Positions 54,440 to 64,000 of a stretch of 64,000 bases of DNA are shown piece after piece. A program made the position numbers and the translations under genes. The notes beneath the pieces were generated by a model. The model was not told where the DNA came from. It saw nothing but the letters and a program-made list of their open reading frames with translations, and did not search any database. Source of the DNA: Vespula vulgaris. Its lineage: Eukaryota > Arthropoda > Insecta > Hymenoptera > Vespidae. How positions within the stretch are numbered: position 1 is the stretch's first letter; every line of letters starts with the position of its first letter. The stretch is taken from the NCBI RefSeq assembly GCF_905475345.1, contig NC_066603.1:2543501-2607500 (forward strand), in the 5' to 3' direction.

Positions 54440-55740
54440 AATAATCTATCTGCGTTGTTACTGTGAAAACATGTGTCTCGTTAATTAGATAATTCTGATA
54501 AACTATGTTGTTAATTAACTAAAGATATACGACTCTATTATTTTATCTATTCTTCTTAATAGAAGACAAATTATTTATTGTTGATCTTTCTTTTCGATCA
54601 GTAGAAATCGAAATGAAATTCTACTTGTCCCGATGTCCACATTGTCAATTGTATCATTTAAATTACGATGTTCCTTAATCGAAGATAAACGAGTATGTAA
54701 TTATTATTTTAGTTATTATCTGTTATTATCTTTTTAAAGTTTAAAGACAAATTATTTCTTGATTTCTCAATCAAGCGGAATCAGAAATTCTATTTGTTAA
54801 TTGAAAACATATATATTGTTAATTATGTATATCATTTATAGTATTGTAGATAAACGATTCTATTATTAATCTAATTTCTTAATAAAGATAAATTACATGT
54901 ATTAACTTTTGTATCAACTAAAACGTAACTATCTATGTAGTTAGTGAAAACATGTGTCTTGTTAATTAAATCATTTCAATTATGATGTTCTTTGTATACT
55001 GAAAGATAAATAACTACTATTATATTATCTAACTTCTTAATAAATATTAATTACATCTACTAATATTTCAGTCAGCCAATTCAGAAATATCTACGTTATT
55101 ATTGTAAAAATGTGCTTTGTTAATTAAATCATTTAAATAACTATATTCTTCGTATACTAAAAGATAAACAGCTACTACTATATAATCTATCTTCTTAATA
55201 CAGATAAATTACACGTACTGATTTTTAAATTAGATAAATCAGAAATATCTACGTTGTTACTGAAAACATGTGTCTCGTTAATGATTATGATTACAATGTT
55301 CATACTGAAGATAAACGACTCTACTATTATCTAACTTTTTAATACAAATAAATTGTACGTACTGATTTTTTTCTTTTATTCTTTTATATCAGTATAATCA
55401 CATAAATTCATAATTGCCAGAGGAAATATCTATCTCGTTAATTAGATCATTCTAAACTTACATACATACATATATAGAAATTATGAGAATGATATTCATA
55501 CTTAAGATAAACGACTAACAATTATCTACCTTCTCGTCATAATATGGATTAATTACTTATTACTTTTTTTTTGTTTTTCTCTTCTCTCTTTTTTGAATCA
55601 ACAAAATCATAAGTCCTACCTGTTACAAAAAAATATTAATCTTGATCAAATCATTCAAATTGAAACGTTCATTCATACTCGAATATTCACAAACGATCAT
55701 TATCTATCTTTTTTAATCTTAATACCTACTAATAAAAATT
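54440..55740. repeat. Diverged tandem array, ~160-bp unit, about eight copies
   Basis: A unit marked by GAAAACATGTGTCTCGTTAA, then ATCATTnnAAnTA, then GATAAACGACT, TAATCT-ACTTCTTAATA and ATAAATTACATGTACT recurs with markers near 54465, 54631, 54803, 54946, 55104, 55262, 55421 and 55622. Adjacent spacing is 143-200, mostly 158-166. Copies at 54946, 55104 and 55262 are the most alike. No open frame persists between copies. It lies inside the mav intron. Confidence 0.8.
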
Positions 55741-56331
55741 AACTGAAGAATTATATAAGATTTAAGAAGAAATCAGTTGTACTAACAAATCAAAGAATGA
55801 TTTTTCTAACATCTTCAAGAAACTAATATTCGTATTACCATGGATTAATTTGTCTTTTCAAGTGGATATGAGATCTACAGTTTCAAAATTCTTATTATAT
55901 CATTCTAGTATATACATATATATGTGTGTGTGTGTATCTATCTATGTATAATATATATATATACACATATATATATGTATGTAACATAACATAGCTCGTT
56001 GTTTATAAAAGAAATGAAGGAGAAGTAACGTGATGAAAGAAAGAATGAATTGGCTCGAGAGAAAAGCAACTGCAATAGTGTTAAAAGAGAGTATCTAATA
56101 ATATATCAGTGGCTTTAAAATTTATCTTATTGACACGAATAAACATTCCCTTTCGAAATCTACGATAAATGCTGTCTAAGAAAATTGTATAAAAAAAAAA
56201 AGAAGAAAGAAAGAAAGAAAAGAATATTGAAAAGAATAAAATAGAATGGAATAAAATAGAATAGATCAGAAGAAAATAGAAGAGAATAGAAGAGAATAGA
56301 TCGTACAATTTTATATACATATATACATATA

Positions 56332-56366
<35 letters not shown>

Positions 56367-56779
56367 ATATATTACGTGACTTCTGGTTTCTAGCCAAACG
56401 TCACGTTTCTCTCGCACCCCTTTTCTATTTTTTTTTTTTACAACCCTAACCCTAAGGTTTATTTACACCAGTAGGGAATTATATTTCTGACAAAACGATA
56501 TCATATAAATGTTCTAAAGATACATCTAACATTTTTCTAAGAGTTACCAAGGAAACTGAAAATACTTTTTTCGGAGGACGTTCGACAACAATCCACTTTT
56601 GGATTAGATTATAAAATATCCGATTATATACCACATACTGAAAATAAATTAACTAAGTAAATATTATATAGTATCAGTACGATACAATTATATGTCAAAT
56701 TAAAAATATTCTGTAGTAAGAATTGATTATTTTTAAATCTTGTTAAAATAAAATTAAATCACATTTTTTAAATATAGAT

Positions 56780-56814
<35 letters not shown>

Positions 56815-57720
56815 CACAATACAATGTGTGCTTAAGTGTATGTCTGTATATACTTAATAAAGTTTAATCAAATAATAAAAAATGAATATAAATTATTTCT
56901 TATGTAATTGACATGAGGATTTAAAAAATTTTTCGGAGTGAATTCTCTCTTTCTCTCTCTATCTATCTATCTATATATCTCTCTCTCTCTTTCTCTTTAT
57001 CTCTCTCTAACAAGTTCCAATAATAGCCTTTCGTATATTTGCTTGAGACACTCCAAAAGAAATATACTCTTCGAATCTTAGCATCTCAGCATCCGCTAGT
57101 TTCTCTCTCTCTCTCTTTCTCTATCTCTACTTTTTATTATTCTATCTATCTATCTATCTAGTTAAGTAGGTAGATAGATAGATATCTAACAATTCTAACA
57201 ATGCTATTCGTCATCGATTCTGAGAAACTACAGAAACGGAAAATATTTGACGCAAGTGATGACGTCCAATGATGCATTAGAAGATCCAAAGTTACGTCAT
57301 CGTTATCAAACACATAAACGATCGATCAATCCTCTCTCCCTTTTTACATTATGCAATACAGTTTCTATTTCTTCTTCTTCTTCTTCTTCTTCTTCTTCTT
57401 CTTCTCCTTCTCCTCCTTCTCCTTCTCCTTCTCTTCTTCCTCTTCCTCATCTTCTTATTCTATTTTCTTCTATTTTCTACTGTTAAGATCCGTGAGATCT
57501 TCCAGTCTAAGTTCATTGACCGTGACAGGAGTATCAAACTTCCAACGTTTGTTTCAAGTTCTTAGGGAACTACAACGCTTCGGGGATTTTCTTCATCTTC
57601 CTTTACCTACTCTGCACTCTATTACCTCTTTCACTCTTCCATCCCTCTTCTTCTATCATTTCGTTCTTTTTTTTTTGTCTTTTGCTGCTTGGTAGAGAGC
57701 AAAAGAAAAAAAAAGAAGAA

Positions 57721-57796
<76 letters not shown>
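57721..57796. repeat. (GA)n microsatellite
   Basis: About 75 bases, nearly perfect. Confidence 0.92.
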
Positions 57797-57799
<3 letters not shown>

Positions 57800-58048
57800 G
57801 ACAATAGAAACGAGTTTGCAGTAGTCCTTTGCTAAAAGTTTCGCCTGAGTTTTTAGGGGGTTATGTCGTGTTTGTGTGTATGTGTGAGAGAGAAAGAAAG
57901 AGAGAGAAAGAGAGAATGACAGAGAGAGAGAGAGAGAGAGAGAGAGGGAAAGAAGTGGGGGTAGAGGAAAGGGTAGCGGATAAGCAACCCTTTTCGTCGG
58001 AATTCTTGAAGAAAATTTCGTGGCCCTTTTTAAAATGGCCCTTTAATT

Positions 58049-58081
<33 letters not shown>

Positions 58082-58117
58082 TTCTGTATCTATCTATCTA
58101 TATCTATATATATTTTA

Positions 58118-58148
<31 letters not shown>

Positions 58149-58350
58149 GTCTGTCTTACTCTCTCACTCTTTCTTTCTTTTAACCCTTTCTCTCATCTGT
58201 AAGAAACAAAGTGTTAAGCCTTTTCTTATACGAGTTTACGAGCGACGCGTGAAAATTTCAAGTCTCTCTCTCTCTCTCTCTCTCTCTTTTTCTCTCTCAC
58301 TCATTCTCTTTTTACTCTTCACGTGAGATAAAAAAAGACTTATGTATGTA

Positions 58351-58399
<49 letters not shown>

Positions 58400-58633
58400 T
58401 CATATATATACATATACATAAATATACGTACATATAAATGTATACATATATATTTACATATATATGTAATATATTATATATATATATATATTATATGTAT
58501 ATTATATATATTATATATATATGTATATGTACATACGTACAACACAAAGTAACTTTCATGATCTCTTTCATTTTCTTTCTTTCTTTCTTTCTTTTTCTTT
58601 TTTTCTTTTTTTTATTATGTTTTTTTTTAATAC

Positions 58634-58763
58634 CTGCGCCATGAAACACGTGAAGTCTTCTTCGCTTTCTCGACTCCTGCGGTGGTCCATGATGCTGCGA
58701 CAGCTGCACTTTCTTCAGGTACTCTCTGTGCGCCCTCTCGTATTCCGTCTGGCTTATGTTAGC
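58634..58763 (-). CDS. mav: Maverick prodomain exon (130 bp)
   Basis: A pyrimidine-rich acceptor (CTTTCTTTTTTTCAG) precedes 43 codons plus one base, starting ANISQTEYERAHREYLKKVQ and ending RRRLHVFHGA, then donor CAG/GTATTA. It is far less AT-rich than its surroundings and is not low-complexity. The single leftover G joins the AG that opens exon 44261-45519 to make a Glu codon, continuing HFGNRT with an N-glycosylation sequon. The NISxxEYE...LHVFHG pattern fits a TGF-beta propeptide. It starts in phase 0, so at least one more coding exon with the signal peptide must lie upstream. The join across 13.1 kb is inferred from strand, phase and sequence type. Confidence 0.83.
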
Positions 58764-58965
58764 CTGAAAAAAAGAAAGAAAAGTAAGAAACAAAAAAGGT
58801 ATAGTCAAATTAAAAATACAAATCGTTTATTATCTCGTATATTACATTTATCGTTTATATATATATATATACATATATACATATATATAAGGAAAAAAGA
58901 GAAATACGTTTAGCTCTTATAATTCTTATTTTCATCATTTAAAAAAAATATATATATGTATGTGT

Positions 58966-59012
<47 letters not shown>

Positions 59013-59966
59013 CATCATATATATATATATATAATGAAGTTCAATAAACTCGTATAATAACCACTGACCAACTATACTTATCCATTGACTTCATAAACTT
59101 ATTATTACGTGCCTTGCTTCGTTAACATTCCAATTAAATACGTTATCTCGTAAAATCTTACATACAGGGTGTCTCCTTTTATTCAAACACTTGTAATATC
59201 ATTTTTTCTTTCAAGATAAAAAATTATACAAACATCGAAGAAGTGATTGGTCCAACTGCTATATACCTGGTATAATAAATTTTTATGCGCCATACTATAT
59301 AGTTTGGAATTCATTTGATTTTATCACTTTATCATTCTATTTTTATTTCTTTCTTTCTTTTTTCTTTTTTTACAAAAGTTTTTCATTCTTACGCAATGCC
59401 ATTGAAAGGTCGACGTATTAATATCGCCGTGTTCGTTGTCTTAAAAATCATATTTCTATAGTAATGAGAATATGTCGATCCGTTTAAAAAAATAAAACAT
59501 AAAAGAATGAAAAAAAAAAAAGAAAAAAGAAAAAAAGAACCATCGATTAATTTGCAAACAAGATCAAGAACAATGTGTTATCAAGAAAAACGTGTTATCA
59601 AAATTTTTATCCCACTGATTGAACAACTTTTTCCTTTGGCATTCTTTTCTTCCTTTCTTTCATATTCTATTTTCGAAAACGAACGAAATATTTCAACTAA
59701 TTGAACTGATTATAGCACCCCGTACAAACACACGCACACATATGTATTACGATATCGAATTAAAAATGATTACGAGCAATTAGGATTAATCAGAAAGTAA
59801 TGAAAAGGATCGAGAAAAAGAAGGATACGCTGATAATAATCGTTCTGAAAATTGTTAAGTGTTTAATATATATAAGACGTAATTATTTTTTTTCTTGATC
59901 CTTAAAACCAAAAGCAAGTTTTTGTCAATCGTTAAGAATAATAAAATTTCATTCCATTAAGAATTC

Positions 59967-59970
<4 letters not shown>

Positions 59971-60005
<35 letters not shown>
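59971..60005. repeat. 35-base poly-A tract
   Basis: Uninterrupted A run. It could be a retroposed poly-A tail, but no recognisable body precedes it on the plus strand. Confidence 0.9.
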
Positions 60006-60008
<3 letters not shown>

Positions 60009-60222
60009 GTAATGGCCGAAGAACGATAGAAAATGATCTAATTTTCTAATGTAAGAAGATAGTGTTTGTCATGAATCCAATGTAAATTTTACGCTCCAGT
60101 TAACAATCTTTCTCTCTCTTTCTCTTCATTCGTCTTCATTGTCTTTCCCACCGTTTTTTACTCCCTTTTTTTCATCCCTCTTGAAGAATCCTCTCCAACT
60201 TTCAAGTTCCTTTCTCTCTCTT

Positions 60223-60255
<33 letters not shown>

Positions 60256-60399
60256 TTTACACACACACATATACACAATCTCTTTTTCTCTCTTGTTTCT
60301 ACTCTTCACAAGGCACTACGAACGTCTACGGCACTGTTTCTCGGACGTTTCACTAGTTGAAAAGGCCAGACGTCGATGACGTTCCTGAGATTAATAACA

Positions 60400-60430
<31 letters not shown>

Positions 60431-63033
60431 GGGAGAAAGAGAGGGGTGAAAGAGTGAGACAGTGATATTTCTATGATTCTTCTTAAAAGAAAGAGAGAGA
60501 CAGAGATAGATATACGGAGTTGACAGTTTTATTCTCCCTTTGGTTGAATTATCTTGGTCTCGATATAAACACACACACACACACATATATATATATAGAT
60601 ATATATAGATATAATACATGGATGTATATATAAACTATTTCTCTTTTTTTTTGTCTTATTTTTGTCAATGATAATTTTGTTATTTTTAGACATATATGTA
60701 CTATATATCCGTATATAGGGTGTCTAGAGAATATAATTATGAGATACAACTATGAGATTTTTGTCGTATATATTATATATATGTATATGTAATTTTTTGT
60801 AAGCTTTATTAGTATAATATTATTATATTAAGGACAATTACTATTGCAAATATATATTATGTAAAATATAATATATTTTTGTTTTGTTTAAGTATGATGA
60901 GTATAGTATAATTATAATAAACATGATTACTATACTTATATATTGTAATATATATAATAGTATTTATATATATATATACACACATATGTATATATTTATA
61001 GTAATATTATGTACAATACATTCTTTTTAATTAAGAAAATTATATCATTAATAAAATGATGATGATAATAATAGTAATAATGAAACATAGTCTTGTAAAA
61101 TTTGTTTTGATATTTTCATGTAATACTTGTGATCATTATTAAAGGGAGTGAGAGAAAGAGAGAGAGGAAGAAAGATAGGAAATTAAGCGTATTTGATTGA
61201 TCGACGAGAGTAAGAATAAAAGAGAGATAGATCATTTCTAAAATTAAGACGTACGTTCTACAATGTGACTGATCGTCATATGTATTATATAAAACACATA
61301 TTCTACACGATTCTAACGTTTTACCATCTCCCTTGTACATACATATAATTAATATTATCACATTCGTCATTTATGTTTGCACGTTAATAAAGTTAGTTAA
61401 TAATTTCCAAGAAATGATTGTTTCGTTGGTTAGTTTTTCAAAGGAAACCATTGTATAATTAGATCGAGTACCAAGAAAAATCATATTTGTGACAATTAAC
61501 GGTGTTGATTAGGTGAACAAGATTCCTTAAAATCTAGAATGAGAGATGTGTATATCTTGTTAACCCAATGTCTGTAAATTCGATGATAATTATTATGTTA
61601 CAAACTGATTAATCTGTCATTTTCAGAATATTAACTTTATATATCATTCGAAAAAGGATTTCATTATTAATATATACGTATAATTATCTGAAATTTTTAT
61701 TTATGAATTTTAAATCAATACGAGGCAATTGTAAATATAAATATAATATACTAATACTGTAGTTTATAGTAATATATATATATATATTATTAAAAAGTAC
61801 TACTATTATACTACATAATAATAATAACAATATTAATAATAATAGTAATAATATCATAAAATTAGAAAATATATATCATGATCATACGATAATGATCTTT
61901 CGATTAGAAATGTCTTTCCATTATTGAGAATTTTAAAAAAGGGAGAATAAAAAGAGAATTAAGAAAAATATAAAACAAAAAAGAAAACAGAACGAATTAA
62001 TAATAATAATAATAAAAAAAAAAGAAACAATTACGAAACATTTGCTAATAATTATTAATTAAAACGTTTGATTTCCATTAACACATATTACTTGTTGACT
62101 CACGTTATTACACTTTTATTACACTTGATTCAATCAACATTTATTCTATTAAAAATAAAAGCAAACGATTTAAAATTTCCACATTGTCGAGAATCGTAAA
62201 GGATTTTAATGTAAAAAGAATTATATATTCGATAAATCAAATGTAATTTTTCTGTATAATACAATAATAATTCTATGTGAGATGAGAACGAGATGGGGAT
62301 GGGGGTGGGGGCCACCCACAAAGGAAACGTCATGACTTTCTGAAAACCCCATACTTCTCTCTCTCTCTCTCTCTCTCTCTTCATCTTCATTTCCTTTACT
62401 ACTAAGAATATAGCGAAGTCACGTATTCTTTAGCTTTGCAATAGCGAAAAAAAGAAGAAGAAGAAGAAGATGAAAAAGACGAAGAAGACGAAGAAGAAGA
62501 CGAAGAAGAAAAAGAAGAAAACATTCTTCTCGAACCGGAACTTGCCATGGTGAGGTTAACTGATCTTAAGAAGATGAAAAAGAAGAAGTAGAAGAAGAAG
62601 AAGAAGAAGAAGATGAAAACGAAGAAGAAGTAGAAGAGGAAAAAGATAGATATAGATATAGATATAGATACATGTTGCATATAGAGAAAAAGAGAAAGAA
62701 GTTAAATGACTTTAAAGGGACTGTCGGGGGCGTTAGGTTGGCATCATGAAGGATGATGACTCACCTATCGTCTTCACCGTCGACTTCCGGTGAATTCACG
62801 AGGATCTCGTCACGATTGTTTACTTTATTTCTCGCGTTTTTTCGTCTACAGTGTCTAGTTCTTTCTTTCATCTTTCATATATTTCTCTCTCTTTTTCTGC
62901 ATCTTTCTTTCTCTCTTATCTCACTATATACCGTCATTTCTTTTTCAGTGAATTCTTCAAGAATTAACAAAAAAAAAAAAAAAAAGAGAGAGAGAGAATT
63001 ATATACTGTGAAATTTGTTGTAATGTTATTACA

Positions 63034-63280
63034 AGTGTCATATGAACGAGCACGTGACATTTATGAGAAACTTTATTTCATTCATTTTAAACAATTCTCT
63101 CCCTCTCTCTCTCTCTCTTTCTTAAAATAAATAAATAATGTCTTCTTTTCATGAAAGAAATGATAAAAATATATGATCTACCAAGAAACATTTGAAAAAT
63201 TTCGCGCCAAAAGAAGTGCCATATGAGTGACCACGTGACACCTACGAGACTCCATTTCTTTCATTGATCAATTTCAAGTT
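63034..63280. promoter_or_regulatory. Tandem duplicated CATATG...CACGTG module
   Basis: AAGTG-CATATGA, six bases, CACGTGACA, then ATTTC-TTCATT occurs at 63034 and again at 63215, 181 bases apart. Both copies keep both E-boxes while the bases between differ. A regulatory role is inference from that conservation. Confidence 0.4.
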
Positions 63281-63557
63281 CTCCTCTCTTTCTTTCCCTC
63301 TCTCTCTCTCGTCTTCTTTCTTCCTCACCTCTCATCTCTTAAACCGTCTAGACGTACGTAATTTCTTTTTAAGAAATTTCAAGGAAACGATTCAAGTATA
63401 TAAAAACCACGGTGTTAGTCTGCGTAGGTCAGTCAATTGGCCCTTTTTAAAACTCTGATTTGCGGGAGCAGTGTCCTGGCATAGCCCGGGAAAACAAATT
63501 CGCGATGCTAAGAGCATAGTACAGATCCACCGGACGTGGATGAAACAACAACAAATC

Positions 63558-63627
63558 GGATCGGATCGGATCGGATTGGATTGGATTGGATTGGATCGGA
63601 TTGGATTGGATCGGATTGGATTGGACA
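63558..63627. repeat. Pentamer array TCGGA/TTGGA
   Basis: About 14 five-base units, alternating between two variants. Open in several frames (15-bp periodic peptide). Confidence 0.92.
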
Positions 63628-64000
63628 CTCAGCAGGGAATTTCCAAACGTTTCTTACAATTTCGCGTATGTGTGTACGTATGGTTGCTGTTAATTATTCG
63701 CAAATGCGAAAAACGAGAATAGAAGTTTTGGAATATGAGCGTGATAAAAAAGAAAAAAGAAAAGAGAAAGAGAAAGAGACAAGTGAAAGAAAGAAAAAAG
63801 TTATATAAATCGATTGGCCTTGACTCGAGAGTTTGAATGAAAAATAAATAAAAAAAAATACGTAGCTGTCTTTCTTCGAAGATTCGTGAATCGAAAAGAA
63901 AAAAAGAAATAAATAATAATAGTAGTAATAATAATGATAATAATGATAATAATAACAATAATGATAATAATAATTATATAAAATAAATAAAACGTGAAGG

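Larger units (their letters stand above)
58764..64000. other. Upstream mav region; no secure exon
   Basis: Probably mav intron or upstream DNA. Contents: (TA)n at 58970, a 35-base poly-A at 59971, (CT)n and (GA)n at 60210-60450, GAA/GAC-rich DNA at 62455-62640, duplicated E-box modules at 63034-63240, a GC-richer unique patch at 63440-63545 and a TCGGA/TTGGA pentamer array at 63558. Two weak candidate minus-strand exons (62765-62871 and around 60340-60384) are discussed as findings. Confidence 0.45.

Noticed and set aside
56442..56455. CCCTAACCCTAA, telomere-like
   Set aside because: Only two units, of the TTAGGG rather than insect TTAGG type; most likely chance.
62293..62315. G-rich stretch as a possible G-quadruplex
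   Set aside because: Only three long G runs before a CC; a standard four-run quadruplex is not satisfied.

Overview
This window looks like nuclear DNA from an AT-rich insect genome, most likely a hymenopteran (wasp, bee or ant). The insect call rests on the spliced genes, which have short AT-rich introns with GT...AG borders, and on a maverick-type TGF-beta gene. The hymenopteran call is inference from base composition and microsatellite load. There are no operons, CRISPR arrays or prokaryotic signals. Most of the 64 kb is intron or intergenic DNA full of simple repeats ((GA)n, (TA)n, (ATGT)n, (TTA)n, poly-A/T), and almost every long open frame outside the genes is repeat-encoded.

Layout. 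(1) Bases 1-28.1 kb, minus strand: the 5' part of a gene for a secreted, very basic Ser/Arg/Asn/Thr-rich protein. A probable 5'-UTR exon near 28.04 kb, a signal-peptide exon (21913-22003) and a long internal exon (183-1638) have matching splice phases. The gene runs off the left edge. (2) 32123-36247, plus strand: a complete ten-exon phospholipase D (PX, PH, two HKD motifs; 1122 aa). (3) 37842-40490, plus strand: a complete nine-exon NOG1/GTPBP4 nucleolar GTPase (641 aa) with a CACGTG E-box 112 bp before the ATG. A short minus-strand ORF encoding a possible membrane peptide lies between Pld and NOG1. (4) 44261-58763 and beyond, minus strand: maverick (mav), a TGF-beta family ligand. The last coding exon carries the RRKR cleavage site and the nine-cysteine ligand domain. 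A 130-bp prodomain exon 13.1 kb away joins it in phase. Earlier mav exons were not securely found and may lie in 58.8-64 kb or outside the window.

The four genes do not form one pathway: a signalling lipase, a 60S ribosome assembly factor, a secreted growth factor and an uncharacterised secreted protein. The items most worth checking are: the secreted RS-rich protein; the ~160-bp tandem array inside the large mav intron; the ~212-bp diverged repeats at 25.4-27.5 kb; two inverted-repeat (MITE-like) elements sharing an AGGGTGA-type terminus; duplicated CATATG/CACGTG E-box modules at 63.0-63.24 kb; a duplicated TGGCAACA promoter element upstream of NOG1; and a cysteine cluster in the PX-PH linker of Pld. 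I found nothing that clearly amounts to a new multi-gene system.
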